From: Leptoclinus maculatus
Taxonomy: Eukaryota > Chordata > Actinopteri > Perciformes > Stichaeidae
Direction of reading: 5' to 3'
Assembly: GCA_032191485.1 (NCBI GenBank)
Contig: JAVDOI010000019.1
Location: forward strand, 6,698,155-6,762,154
DNA length: 64,000 nt
Each line of letters starts with the position of its first letter. Position 1 is the stretch's first letter. Both the position numbers and the translations under genes were made by a program. Below the pieces are notes generated by a model. The model was not told the origin of the DNA. It did no database searches and was given only the letters and a program-made list of their open reading frames with translations. Shown here in pieces: positions 53,277 to 64,000 of this stretch.

Positions 53277-53400
53277 GGTATATTATAATAATTATTGTTA
53301 TTATTATTGTTGTTGTTGTTGCTGTTATTATTATAAATATTGTCATTGTTATTATTATTAGTATCATTGTTATTAATAATAATAATAATACATTTTAATG
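53277..53400. repeat. imperfect (ATT)n trinucleotide repeat
   Basis: ATT, GTT and AAT triplets in an interrupted array, followed by TTTTATTTA-rich sequence. Confidence 0.85.
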
Positions 53401-53677
53401 TTTTTATTTATTTTATTTTATTTATTGTTTGAGGGTTTAAAAAGCCCAGGTAAGCAGTTTTAAGACGGGGCATACATCACTAAATGCACTAATGCAAAAT
53501 TTAAATGAAATCCAAATTGTCATTTCCAGATTGACCACAAGATGGCATCGTATGCATCTGTTCAACTTCTCAAAGAAGACATTGTTCATACTTGTATTTC
53601 CCTCTTGAAACTGCAACTTACGCCCCTGCAAACTATAATTAAAAACAAAACTAAAAAAAGTCCTTAAACATTTGAAG

Positions 53678-53784
<107 letters not shown>

Positions 53785-54591
53785 ATAAACTGTCTGTTTC
53801 CATGTGACATTACTGACAAGTCATGACTCAGACAAGAGTGGCCTCTATAATTGCAAAACTGTAGGAGTACCCTGTGCATACACCTAAATATCAAAGTAAC
53901 GCTTTGCACACTTCCACTACGCTGCACACTTCGCCAAGTTTGCACCCCGTCCTCTGAACATGTGGCACTGCACACATCTATCTCTGCTTTTGCACACTGC
54001 ACAGCTGCACAGCACTGACACAAATTCTTTCACCTGGGCTCATCTTTGATAAAAAAAAAAAGTAAATGTTTGAAGTTTCAATAAATCTTTGAAGTCTTTT
54101 ATCCCAAAATGAATCAGATCCAATATTTAAATCTTTTTTTGTGTTCCTTCCATTATATGTGACAGACCTTTTATTCAAGATTCTTTCAGAAAAGTGACTA
54201 ACTTAGTCATCTTGGATACGACTCATCGTCCCATGAGCCCTTTTCACACGTCCACCCTCTTTGCCATATACAGCTCATTCCGTCCACACGTTTTTTCCCC
54301 TCCCCAGCCCTGCACACGCAACGCTCTGAAAACATTCCCATGATGCAAGATTAGAGAAGTTAAAAAGTTTATGTTTTTCTTCATATATTGTAAACAATAT
54401 CAGGTGACTAAAAATGAGGAAGTAGCCCATGAGGAACTTTAAAGATTTTCCCGCTGTGTCATTCTGATGTCTCAAAAGCTGCGCTCAAAACAAACATACA
54501 ACATGCCCACACGAGGACAAGATGCCAAAGTGACAGCAGGAAACAACGAATGCAATGAGAGTTTTAGGCAATTTCTATTGAATATTTTTTA

Positions 54592-55080
54592 CAGCGGTGG
54601 AATGTAACTTACTATATTTACTCATTACTGTATTTACAATTTTGAGTTACTTTACTTAACTAGTTTATGCATTTTCTGCTTCTTAATTCTTCTACCTCAC
54701 AACATTTCAGAGGTAAATATTATAATTTTTAATCAACAAATAAATGATGGTGTATTATAATGACTAAAGAGAAGACTTTGTTGATGCAAAGGGGGGGGGG
54801 GGGGGCGTCTCACAAGCAACCCAACATCATATATAGTAAAAAATAAGCCAAGCTGTAACATTAAAGTGATGCACCCATGAATGCATCAATAATTATAATT
54901 CAGTGATGTAGTATATAGTATGCATTATACATTACTTTACGTGTATTTTAATGCCAATACATTTGTACTTTTATACTCAAGTACAATTTTGAATGCAGGG
55001 CTTTTACTTGACCGAGTATTTCTACACTGTGGTATTGCTTCTTTTACTTAAGTAAAGAATCTGAATACTTCATCCACCAC
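54592..55080. repeat. teleost non-autonomous DNA transposon (hAT-like ends), interrupted
   Basis: Starts CAGCGGTGGAATGTAAC and ends TGAATACTTCATCCACCAC, with TTTACTTAAGTAAAG near the right end. I recall this as a very common fish MITE-type element; CAGNGGTGG ends suggest hAT. The interior is diverged and contains a G15 run at 54791-54805. No transposase frame. Confidence 0.8.
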
Positions 55081-55183
55081 ATTTTTGTTTTCAATCTAAG
55101 AAAATGTTGATAACAGTGCATCCATACATTTAATGTGATGACATGTCATTGATTTGTAAAATTACTTGACAAAAAAATAATGT

Positions 55184-55246
55184 TGACAAAGAATAATAAT
55201 GTAGTTACAAAAAATAATAATGTAGTTACAAAAAATAATAATATTG
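55184..55246. repeat. short tandem repeat of about 21 bp
   Basis: Three tandem units of AATAATAATGTAGTTACAAA-type sequence, the last partial. Confidence 0.9.
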
Positions 55247-57094
55247 ATTTTAGATGTCTGGAATTATATATAGTAACTAATTGATAGATCTATTTTTTTG
55301 GTATGTATATAACCAGGGTCATCTCCAATTGTGTTTACATAGAACTTCAATTGGCAAAGATTTAAGGATGAGCATGCCAGTTATCTAGAAACTGTTCTGA
55401 CTAAATTTCACACCACTGGTTGTTCTTAAAGTTAAATTATGTATATATCTTAAAAATCGGCAATTTCAATTTTCTAGTATACATTCTTGATTTGGTATTA
55501 TATCTACGTAATAATGAAGAGGTAATATATGGATTTAAGAGTCAAAGATGTGTTCCTTCTATACAATCCCATTCCAACCTGCCACTATCAGGCTTTCTGC
55601 TGAACACGATGTTCCTTGTGGAGAAGTGAAGGTGATGGGTTTCTGTCCCCCTCACCATAAACAAATATCAGCAAAGGCAGCTTTTCTGAACTACATATGA
55701 AGTCACAACAGTCACCTCAAAATGCAGGATAATATTATTTGCATTTGGCAATTAATGGAATGTCAAATTATTTACCTTTTTACTTGAAGGCTATGGAAGA
55801 CAGGTCCCCTTGGTATATTCTATGTCTGCTTATCTACGTCCAACTTTAGATGTGTAATCATTCCTGGAAGCACGGACGAGTGAAAGGGCCCCAAATTTAA
55901 ACCGATTTGTGTTTCCTCTTTTTTGACACCCAGGAGCGGGGGGTGCAAAGGGAAGCTCTTACGTCAACTGCCACAAATCCGAGACAGAAATAGTCACAGA
56001 TTCTGTCAAGTCATCGTGTTTCATAATCCCGATTGCTCATAAATGAATCAAATAGAGTTAAAAACCAAAAAGAAAGATTCTGTCTGTTGTACAACTTTGT
56101 TCTGAGATTTCTGAGGTACTTACCTGGTGAATCACAGCAGATACTTTAGCTGATAATGCAGCATGCGCACTCCGATATTGTTGTCAAGGTCGATACAAAA
56201 AAATAAAGGCTTGACTTTCAAGTGTAGACTGAATGCTGTTAATTTCATATTCTTGAGACAGTTTGTCCATATCTGATCAGCGCTGCTCGACTTGAAAGAA
56301 CAAAACACACAAGTGTTTTGGTCAGCGTTATGGAACGGTGTCATTCCAATTCAGAGGAAAAGGGGCTCCGATATTGCTTTCACGGTCACACTGTAATCTA
56401 CATAATGACAATGATGAACAACCCATCAGGGACGATTTGAGAGAAAAAGCCTCCAAATTCCCCTTCAGATGCATGTTGATTGTGTTTATTCATGGCAGTT
56501 AGGTTGATGAGGGAGCAATATGGAGGAGGTTGGATGGACACTTGTTACGCGTTACCGTTAAAATAGCAGACATCTCTTGACGAAGAACAAACAGCAAAGG
56601 CAGACTGAAATCAAGGCGTCCGTGAAAGCTCTCGGGAATGCAAATTCAAAAGCACTTCATTACTTGCTTTTTCCCTGCAATCTTGTGTCTGAGAGACTGA
56701 ACTAAGTGGTTAATCAAGCCAAAAACCAAACTGTGTCTGAGGGGCCAGAGAGGAGACACCTCTGCTCACAGACAAGGCCAAGGCTGTGTATGGAAGTGCA
56801 TGTGAAAACACACAATAGTGTGTGTGGTTTGGATCTATCCCAGATCAGAAAGATCGAGATAGCTAAAAGATAATTCCCATGTACTACTAATTATTATGAC
56901 ATAATCCCTTCTTAGTCTACTCTGAAATCATTTTTGGACGATACAAAGCTCAATAGCAGTATGGTTTCACTAGAGCAGGGATCTTAAGATACAAAGTTTC
57001 ATTGCATTGTTCCAAATGGAAACATGGAAGCAAGCCCTCAAGCACCATGGATAACAAGATGAAAGTGGCGCGACTAGCGTTTCTCACACGTTTT

Positions 57095-57670
57095 TAGATG
57101 CAACATGTGAACGGCCCCGGACCATGCTACTAGTGCGTTAAGCTAAATGCTAACAGTAGCATTCTAAAACGCTCACAATGCAAACATGCTGGTGTTAATG
57201 TTTACCATGTTCAACATCTTAGTTTAGCATGCTAACGTTTGCTAATTAATTAGCTCTTTACACAATGTACAGCTGAGGCTGAAGTGAATGTTATTAGTTT
57301 TTTTGCAGGTATTGCTCATTGAGGTTTATGACACGTTCAAGGGACAGTGTGTATGATTTGGTGGCATCTAGCCAAAATACCCCTCCGCTCGCCTCTCCCT
57401 TTTCAAGACTGTGGTAACGTTAGCAGCCGAGGGCAAAGCCGTGCTAACGCCGTTAGCATCCCTCTGGGGGTGGATGTCTATGCCAAATTTCAAGGCAATT
57501 CATCCAATAGTTGTTGAGACATTTCACTCAAAAACACAAACATGAACCTCATGGTGGCTCTCAAGTAAAAGTTAGGGGATCATCAAAGTCATTAGGATTC
57601 ATCCTTTGAGAATCATGGATGTCTGTACAAAATTTCATGACAATCCATTCAACAGTCTGGACCATGGCTA
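57095..57670 (+). repeat. teleost GCTAGCATG/TTAGC-rich interspersed repeat, copy 2
   Basis: Opposite orientation to the copy at 47385-47768. It also contains the downstream parts CCAAATTTCAAGGCAATTCA and CTGTACAAAATTTCATGACA, typical of this abundant fish repeat. A GTTAGCAGC segment near 57420 interrupts it, so it may be nested or rearranged. Confidence 0.85.
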
Positions 57671-58530
57671 AAAATGTACCATGACTTCACATAATATTAG
57701 AGGCTTTTGCCAGAAGTTGAGATGCGTCCCTCATAACATACCACCCACATTCTAAATTTTTTTATAAATAAACATAATTTACCTTACATTTTCAAATGAT
57801 CTCTATTCCCTGTATGGTATTAATACTAGCAGTAGTACCATTGAGACAGAAGAGATACTGTCTTTTATTATTTCCACATCGTCCTCATCAGAATAAGAAA
57901 TGCATCCAATATCTTAATTCCTTTGTGGTTACATGAGGATGCGGTTATATGAGGTTCTGTCTGTCACATGCAATTCAAGACAACAGACAAAGCCATGGCC
58001 AGATTTAGGGAAGATAAGGCTTGATTCTATGCAGCTGTACTTTCCATGCAAGGAGTACATTCATGTAGTGCAAACAAAACAACTGAAAAAAACAAATACT
58101 GCTCTCTAAGACAGGAGTGCCAAGTGTTAAAAGCATTAAGGGAATCCAGGAAATTAGAAAAAAAATCCAAATTTGCTGATGGCTTAAGATAGCATAGAGG
58201 CTCTTTCACACATACATTCCATAACATTAACTGAATAAATTGACTGAACTATTCTGGTAGAGGCAGCAGCTGCTCTTGTTCACATAACCAAGGCCTTAAC
58301 ACGATTTTAATGCTATGTGACCGTTCACACACCAACATCAGTGGACATTAGAGTCCTCTGATGTCTGAAATTGCATGTGATTTCTTTCAGAGTGGTAGTG
58401 TTGTGCATGCTGTGGTGACGCTTTCCCTCATGAAATTTGCCAAATTATTTTTGATCATATTTTACGATAATTTTTGTAATTATTCTGATCTTTAAAATGT
58501 TGAAAAAGACGCAGCACATCTTCTCAAAAC

Positions 58531-58755
58531 CCACGGTGACATCTTAAAATTGCTCGTTTTGTTCAATCAACGGACCAAAATCCCCAAAGTATTATATTTA
58601 CTGCCATAGAAGACAGAGAAACCTGACAAATATTCACATATTTTTGTCGCAATTGCTTAAAAAATAAGGTAAACGGTTGATCGATTATAAAAAAATTGTT
58701 GATGATGAATTTTCTGCCATCGACCAATCAATTAACTAATTGTTTCAGCTGTTTA
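58531..58755. repeat. teleost interspersed repeat (GATCGATTA type)
   Basis: Contains CATAGAAGACAGAGAAACC, AAATATTCACATATTT, GGTTGATCGATTATAA, GTTGATGATGAATTTTCTG and ACTAATTGTTTCAGCT. These are successive blocks of a common fish repeat as I remember it. Confidence 0.75.
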
Positions 58756-59865
58756 TCGATACTTGACACATTACCATGATTTACTTATGACGTAGGGGTT
58801 TCTCTCCCTGATCTTGTTATTGTTCGATAGAGGGAATGTGCGGAATGCGAGTGTGTGAGGAAACTCAGCCGGAGCTGACACTCGACATTATATTCATGGG
58901 TGAAGATTATGACCCAGGGCACTCTCGCAGAAATGGAGAAAAAGAAGGACAGCAAAGCCAATGCCAATGGGAGAGACGAGAGGTGCAGAGAATGGAGCAA
59001 AGGCCATGAAATGAAATGGGGTGTTTGATCTCCCCAGGACAGGTCAGGTTTTACTGGTGGAGTGTCTACTCTGATGAGGAGCCTATGAAGGAATGGACAC
59101 CTGCAGCTGCACCGAGCATTCATTATGGCCTCACAAAATGGAAAAGGAGACGGCTGCTCATTGTGATCTGTATATTTACTTATCCCGCTACCATTCTCTC
59201 TTCCCCCTCTTTTCTCTTCAAATTCTTTGAGCAACACACTGTGAAAGTCTCACCTCAGTCGACACTCTTTGTCCAAAAGTTTCCTTGAGAGGCACTTGGT
59301 TTTACTCCGGGCCTCTGTTGTATCTTCAAATGCCTGTTTTCCTTTATTCTAATCGATGCGCTCAGTGCAGTGGAAAAGGTATCCGCCTGCAGACGCAAAA
59401 TAAGAGCCTCTGAAATGAAAACTCCCCCCCCCCCCCTCCTCTTTCAGATGTCAATTGTATGTGGCTGTGTCTTAGTCTGGTTTACCTGTGGTTCTTTGAT
59501 CATGACAGCATGTGACGGTGTTTGATTCCTGGGGTACTTTGACAGTTTGCAGGCTGGCAAAAGGCCCTCCAGTGTCTGAAGTTAGATCAGAGGAGACGGG
59601 CCCTGAAAAGCAGGCGTCCAGCTGGGAGAAGATCAGAAGAGACACAAACTTTAGCGAGAGCCATTGTGAGGTACACAGCGGCTGCTGGCTCCCATAACTT
59701 TTCCTTTTGTATGTTTTTTCATATTGCTCTCTTCTCCCTCTCTTATCTTCTGCTCAGGGTGTTGAATGGCTCAGTTAAAGGTCTGTCAGGTTTTTATCTG
59801 ATTCTGACAATAAAGACACGCTGTATTTGTTCCCTTTCTCAGGTGTCTCTTGGGGTTTAAGGCTG

Positions 59866-59868
<3 letters not shown>

Positions 59869-59910
<42 letters not shown>
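59869..59910. repeat. (GT)n microsatellite
   Basis: About 21 uninterrupted GT units. Confidence 0.97.
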
Positions 59911-59912
<2 letters not shown>

Positions 59913-60264
59913 CGCATTCACAATGGTGCGCCTCTCCTTTACAGTATCAGAATAATGCCATGAAGAAGTTGTAGTCAAGAATATTAAAGAGTAATTAAAA
60001 GGAATATTATCTCCAACATTACATGCAGGCCAATGAACTTACCCAAGGCTTGTTCCAAGAGCATTTTTTCTATGAGTTAAGTTAAATCAAATATGTGTGC
60101 ATGAGTTTTTTGAGAGCCTTAAGTGAAATGAACAGTACTGATCAATCATCTTAGCCACTGTAATTACTGGCCATATTAGCTAATGTATGAAATGATTATT
60201 TTACTTAGGCGCCTCAGTTGTGTACGCTGAGGAGATGGGCTCACGTTTGGTAAGTGTGGCAATG

Positions 60265-60278
60265 GTGCCCTCTAGTGG
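60265..60278 (-). promoter_or_regulatory. candidate CTCF motif upstream of akr1b1
   Basis: The minus strand reads CCACTAGAGGGCAC, a 14 of 14 match to the core consensus CCASYAGRKGGCRS. It lies about 1.25 kb before the akr1b1 start codon. Confidence 0.5.
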
Positions 60279-60681
60279 CTCAATGGCAGAATCATCAAAA
60301 ACAAAAAATGTGCAAAAGGCAGGTGTTATTTTTTGGATTTCAGGTTCAATTACCGGTAGACTGGGGACTATGTTGGGTCCTTTGAAATCTCAGGGGTCCC
60401 CAATAAATGAATGCCACCCTACAGGACGTATAGTAAAGTTTAAAATAAAAAAAGCTAAATCATGCACACTGCAGGTATGAAATGCATTAAGACGTATGGT
60501 TATTATTATTTACTTGTATGTAATATGTGTGTTGCATACATTTGTTATATAGGCCTGAGATAAACTGGGAAAAATATACCAGCCCTAATATGCTTTAGTT
60601 TTGCTGTTGAAAGGGTTTTAAATATGCTTTGTCAAGGTCTTAAAGAGCATTGCATTAGTTACTTATCATGGACTGGTCCAA

Positions 60682-60950
60682 ATCAGAATCAGAATCAGAA
60701 TCAGGACCGTTTATTGCCATTGTATGTTGAACATACAAGGAATTTGACATGACGGGAGGTACATAACATTTAACAATCAGCAACAATCAGTGCAAGTAGA
60801 AACATATTACAATTTACAGAGAGATATAAAATAAGGTGAAATATAATATAAAGTGAAATATAAAATAAACCATGATTGCATCCATGCAATCGGCAGCCTC
60901 CTAAATAAACAGTGGTAGTTGGAAAGTATCTAATTACATTTACCCTACCC
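60682..60950. repeat. teleost interspersed repeat beginning with (GAATCA)n
   Basis: AATCAGAATCAGAATCAG, then CCGTTTATTGCCATTGTATG and AACATACAAGGAATTTGACA. This head is common in fish genomes, probably a retrotransposon 3' tail or a derivative. The right boundary is approximate. Confidence 0.75.
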
Positions 60951-61024
60951 ATGTATTGCACATGAGTTCCTTTCGGATGGTAATCTTTTTTTAATATTTA
61001 GATTTTATTTCACCTTATACACTA

Positions 61025-61185
61025 TATTTAAGAGGGGAAATATTGTATTTTACTCTTCTACATTTATCTGACAGATTCATTTTTGAGGGATTAAGATTTT
61101 ACACACAAAACATATGAATAACAATTAAAATGGGATGCATTATTATTGATTGAATCAGCTGTGAATGAAGTATTTAAAACTAGTT
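61025..61185. repeat. internal fragment of the same fish transposon family as 54592-55080
   Basis: AGAGGGGAAATATTGTATTT, CTACATTTATCTGACAG and TTAAGATTTTACACACAAAA are internal blocks of that element as I remember it. The 54.6-kb copy shares CAGAGGTAAATATTATAATT. Both ends are missing. Confidence 0.65.
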
Positions 61186-61370
61186 ACAGATGAACATACA
61201 TGTGCAGTTTTGTGTTAAACATATATTCTCAAAAATGGGACCATTATTTACCAAATGAGCATCATGCTGTCTGGAAGAAGACATGATTAGCGGTTTGGAT
61301 CATAAACTCATGTTTACAATATTTACCGAGAGATTTAGGGTCATTTTAAGTTCGTCTTCTATACAATCGA

Positions 61371-61528
61371 ACTTCTTTTGGCGACCAGTGGAGTCGCCCC
61401 CCCCTGTCGGTTATTAGAAAGAATGCTTCGCTTTTCCAGAACCGGAGGAGCTTGTTCCCCCCCACACACCCCGCATTTGTTCTCTCTCCTCGGCTGTTGA
61501 CGGTGCATTCAGCTCGTCCTCTGCAGAA
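61371..61528 (+). promoter_or_regulatory. akr1b1 proximal promoter and 5' UTR
   Basis: GC-richer than the surrounding sequence, with C runs at 61396-61402 and 61457-61463 and no clear TATA box. TGACGGTGC at 61498-61506 matches the antioxidant response core TGACNNNGC. The transcript start is not identifiable from sequence. Confidence 0.45.
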
Positions 61529-61594
61529 ATGGCTACAACCGTGACACTAAACACCGGCGCACAAATGCCCATCGTGGGACTGGGCACGTGGAAG
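61529..61594 (+). CDS. akr1b1: akr1b1 exon 1 (coding part)
   Basis: ATG in context GCAGAAATGG, with A at -3 and G at +4, a strong start. 22 codons, ending in TGG AAG before GTGCGT. Confidence 0.93.
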
Positions 61595-64000
61595 GTGCGT
61601 TTTGGTTAATATACAATGTTTTGTTATCGATCGTTGGTTAAAAATTAACTCGTTATGCAAGACAGCTGCACGTGCCAACAGGAAGCAACGAGTCGCTAAA
61701 ACTACCGCTGACTTTCCTCAAAACACCAGCTAGATATAGTAATGTCAGTTCGGCAGTAACTGCATGCTGTTTTACGAGTAACTGTGGTGGATATTTTAGT
61801 TCAGTTTGTAGACCCACGACTGATCTAGAAACCGTGGCTAATGCAGCAGCAGGTTCATGAAAACCCGTCCGTGGAGTGCACATATCCTGGTTCAAGTTAC
61901 GCTGTACAGACTATCTAAGGTCAGCCTTATCTATTGCATGCTCTACTTTTATTCAGTGTAACCCAGATAAGTCACAATTACCTTAATTGTAACCAATTAA
62001 GGTAACAACTTGCTGTTAAAGGTCTTGCCTTTCTTTTTTTAAGACAGCTTTTTCCAGTCAGGATAGCCCGATGTTTTGTGTACTTTAATCTTAGCAACAT
62101 TATTATCTGTAATTATTTGAGAGATTTGTGTTTTCTTCCATGAAATATCCAATTATAGTTGCAATTAGTATTGGCCAAAAACCAGATGGGGTGTAAATGC
62201 CCTTTTTTAATCAAACTCATCTGTGTCAGAGTGATATCCGGTTTATCCAAAAAACGAGGATTGTAACCAATTAGATGTCGAGATACAATGGAGACTGGGT
62301 CCGCCCACTTACTGTCAAAAAGAAAAACAACTCGAGAGCGAGCAGGAAAATATGGAAGCCCATTCCCGCCACTGTGAGGAAAAAATAAAGATCCTGTTAT
62401 CTCGAAATTTCGACTTACTATCTCGAAATTTCGACTTACTATCTCGAAATTTCGACTTACTATCTCGAAATTTCGACTTACTATCTCGAAATTTCGACTT
62501 ACTATCTCGAAATTTCGACTTAGTATCTCGAAATTTCGACTTACTATCTCGAAATTTCGACTTACTATCTCGAAATTTCGACTTACTATCTCGAAATTTC
62601 GACTTACTATCTCGAAATTATGACTTAGGATCTCATAATTATGACTTACTATCTCATAATTATGACTTAGCATCTCATTATTATGAGATATATCTTATAA
62701 TAATGACTTAGTGACTGAGGGCAGGCGTAGCAGAGCAGGGTTACGGTTTAAGAAGGGACCCTGTTAACTGGCGACCTTCAGCCAAACTCAAATGAACAAC
62801 TTGACATATCTGTGTTCTTGGCTGGTTGAATTCTTAATTTTATGGCTTTGCTTTTCTTGTTGCCTCTGATGCGTTATTGTCCACATTGTGTATTTTCACC
62901 TCATGACAACATCACAAACATCTGCCTCATTAATTTGCAGCTCCAAAGATTTGTCTCGAAAACCAGCTGTAGTCAAAATGCTCCACGGTAAACACGCAGT
63001 GTGGTCACAAGTTGATCTGGTTTCTCTCTGCTCTTAGGAGCTTCTGCTGACTGTGTTTTACCTTGTTTTATTGTATGTCATTTTTTTTTTAAACTGCGCT
63101 ACAGAGTTCTTCTACGTAACACATGTTTGCACAAAACAGGCTCCAAAGACGATTATGTGTTTGTTTGTTTTTATACCAACTTTATTATTTCAATAATGTG
63201 TTTCAACACAAAGCTATAGTAAGATAGTAAGTCGAAATTTCGAGATACTAAGTCGAAATTTCGAGATAGTAAGTCGAAATTTCGAGATAGTAAGTCGAAA
63301 TTTCGAGATAGTAAGTCGAAATTTCGAGATAGTAAGTCGAAATTTCGAGATAGTAAGTCGAAATTTCGAGATAGTAAGTCGAAATTTCGAGATACTAAGT
63401 CGAAATTTCGAGATAGTAAGTCGAAATTTCGAGATAGTAAGTCGAAATTTCGAGATAGTAAGTCGAAATTTCGAGATAGTAAGTCGAAATTTCGAGATAA
63501 CAGGATCTTTATTTTTTCCTCACAGTGGCGGGAATGGGCTTCCATAGGAAAAAGACTCGCGAGCGAGCAGGTTTAAGCTTCGCGAGCGACTTTCGCTCCC
63601 GCGAGACGGAATTTTGCTCGCGGAGTGACGTAAAAGCGCTCGTCAAAGTAAAATACGCCCGCGGTTTTTCGATTTTCGCGCGCGCATGGATCTCATTTGC
63701 GCTCTCGGATTTTGACAGTGATTTGCCTTCACAAAACAGTCCCAATAACTAAACTGGGGTTCACAATCAGGAACTAAAACTCTCTTTTAGCTGAGAGACA
63801 ACGGCATTTGCGCGAAATTCTTATTTTAGTTACTCTGAAGCAAAATAATGCAAATCATGAGCCGTTCATATGCTGAATACTGACACCATATTAAAAAAAA
63901 GTATGTATGTTATTATGGAAAGGTGCGTCTGAGCCACAATAAGTATAACCATCGCCGTCTTTTTCCAGTCTCCCCCTGGCAAAGTCACCGAGGCGGTGAA
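61529..64000 (+). CDS. akr1b1: akr1b1, aldose reductase (5' part; spliced, cut by window end)
   Basis: NADPH-dependent aldo-keto reductase of the cytosol, which reduces glucose to sorbitol and detoxifies reactive aldehydes. Exon 1 (61529-61594, 66 bases, same size as in the human gene) encodes MATTVTLNTGAQMPIVGLGT and WK, then the donor AAG|GTGCGT in phase 0. Exon 2 starts at 63969 after TTTTCCAG and encodes SPPGKVTEAVK before the window ends. GLGTWKSPPG is the family N-terminal signature, including the NADPH/substrate-site Trp20 region. The catalytic Asp, Tyr, Lys and His lie outside the window. It could be one of several teleost AKR1B copies; akr1b1 is the simplest name. Confidence 0.9.
62399..62700 (+). 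repeat. left 21-bp tandem array of the transposon
   Basis: About ten copies of CTCGAAATTTCGACTTACTAT-type units, then one hybrid unit (CTCGAAATTATGACTTA at 62611-62627), then units with TCATAATTATGA. Because the period is a multiple of three, both strands are open and yield repeated heptapeptides such as LSRNFDL; these are not genes. Confidence 0.95.
63226..63498 (-). repeat. right 21-bp tandem array of the transposon
   Basis: Thirteen units in inverted orientation, AGTAAGTCGAAATTTCGAGAT on the plus strand, nearly identical to one another. All carry the TCGAAATTTCGA palindrome; the TCATAATTATGA variant seen on the left is absent. Confidence 0.95.
63547..63725. other. CpG-dense block next to the transposon
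   Basis: CG dinucleotides and CGCGAG/GCGAGC words are far denser than anywhere else in the window, with TTTTCGATTTTCGCGCGCGC near the middle. CTCGCGAG, a perfect 8-bp palindrome, lies at 63556-63563. It could be part of a larger mobile element or a small unmethylated island. Confidence 0.7.
63969..64000 (+). CDS. akr1b1: akr1b1 exon 2 (partial)
   Basis: Acceptor TCTTTTTCCAG, then TCTCCCCCTGGCAAAG in phase 0, encoding SPPGKVTEAVK. It runs off the window. Confidence 0.92.

Larger units (their letters stand above)
62351..63546. mobile_element. non-autonomous DNA transposon with inverted terminal tandem arrays
   Basis: Both ends carry an identical 48-base inverted terminal repeat, starting TATGGAAGCCCATTCCCGCC, at 62351-62398 and 63499-63546. 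Just inside each end is an array of 21-bp units in opposite orientation. TA occurs at both ends and may be the target duplication or part of the termini. The interior (62702-63220) encodes no transposase, so it must have been moved in trans. Perfect identity of the arms suggests recent insertion or gene conversion. Family not identified. Confidence 0.85.
61595..63968 (+). other. akr1b1 intron 1
   Basis: A GT-AG intron of 2,374 bases. About half is the transposon at 62351-63546, followed by a CpG-dense block. The remainder shows no exon. Confidence 0.85.

Noticed and set aside
59016..59288. Plus-strand frame with FYWWSVYSDEEPMKEW after a CAG acceptor-like site
   Set aside because: No clear donor, hydrophobic low-complexity tail and no recognised family.
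61416..61440. Osmotic response (TonE) site near the akr1b1 promoter
   Set aside because: Minus-strand TGGAAAAGCGA misses the last required pyrimidine of TGGAAANNYNY, so it is only a near match.
62113..62673. 186-codon minus-strand frame with repeated SRNFEIV, and the matching plus-strand frames at 62352-62711 and minus at 63171-63545
   Set aside because: Created by the stop-free 21-bp tandem array, whose period is a multiple of three; the same peptides appear on both strands, so these are not genes.

Overview
The window is vertebrate nuclear DNA, almost certainly from a teleost fish. It has long introns, AT-rich spacer full of CA/GT, CT and AT microsatellites, several interspersed repeats of the kind common in ray-finned fish genomes, and two genes recognisable from their exon sequences. 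No prokaryotic, viral or organellar genes are seen. Nearly all open frames of 60-190 codons are chance frames or artefacts of simple repeats. The coding content is a set of short exons.

Layout. (1) 1-15.2 kb: spacer downstream of the first gene, rich in microsatellites, with no exon I can support. (2) 15.2-36.7 kb: tfec, a bHLH-leucine zipper transcription factor of the MITF/TFE family, on the minus strand. Seven exons shared by all forms lie at 16.0-23.1 kb. All splice sites and phases agree and give one uninterrupted reading frame. Two alternative first exons splice to the same acceptor: a short exon at 36.6 kb encoding MLEYNWYGQ, which resembles the melanocyte-type MITF start, and a TATA-associated candidate at 23.7 kb. 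(3) 36.7-61.4 kb: spacer upstream of tfec with old transposon copies, candidate CTCF sites and one unexplained exon-like block at 47.8-48.1 kb. (4) 61.4-64.0 kb: the 5' end of akr1b1 (aldose reductase) on the plus strand. Exon 1 is complete and exon 2 is cut by the window end. Intron 1 carries a striking transposon with inverted terminal tandem arrays, followed by a CpG-dense block.

The two genes are divergently transcribed with about 25 kb between the outer tfec start and akr1b1. They have no obvious shared function: tfec is a regulator (neural crest/pigment and myeloid lineages in fish, from family knowledge), akr1b1 a metabolic enzyme. A consensus CTCF motif 1.2 kb before akr1b1, facing near-consensus motifs further left, may separate their regulatory domains.

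The most interesting items are the melanocyte-type tfec exon, which appears to preserve the MITF-M promoter arrangement in a paralogue; the second TATA-driven start; the exon-like block at 48 kb; and the akr1b1 intronic element, whose 21-bp palindromic units form a hairpin-capable inverted array.
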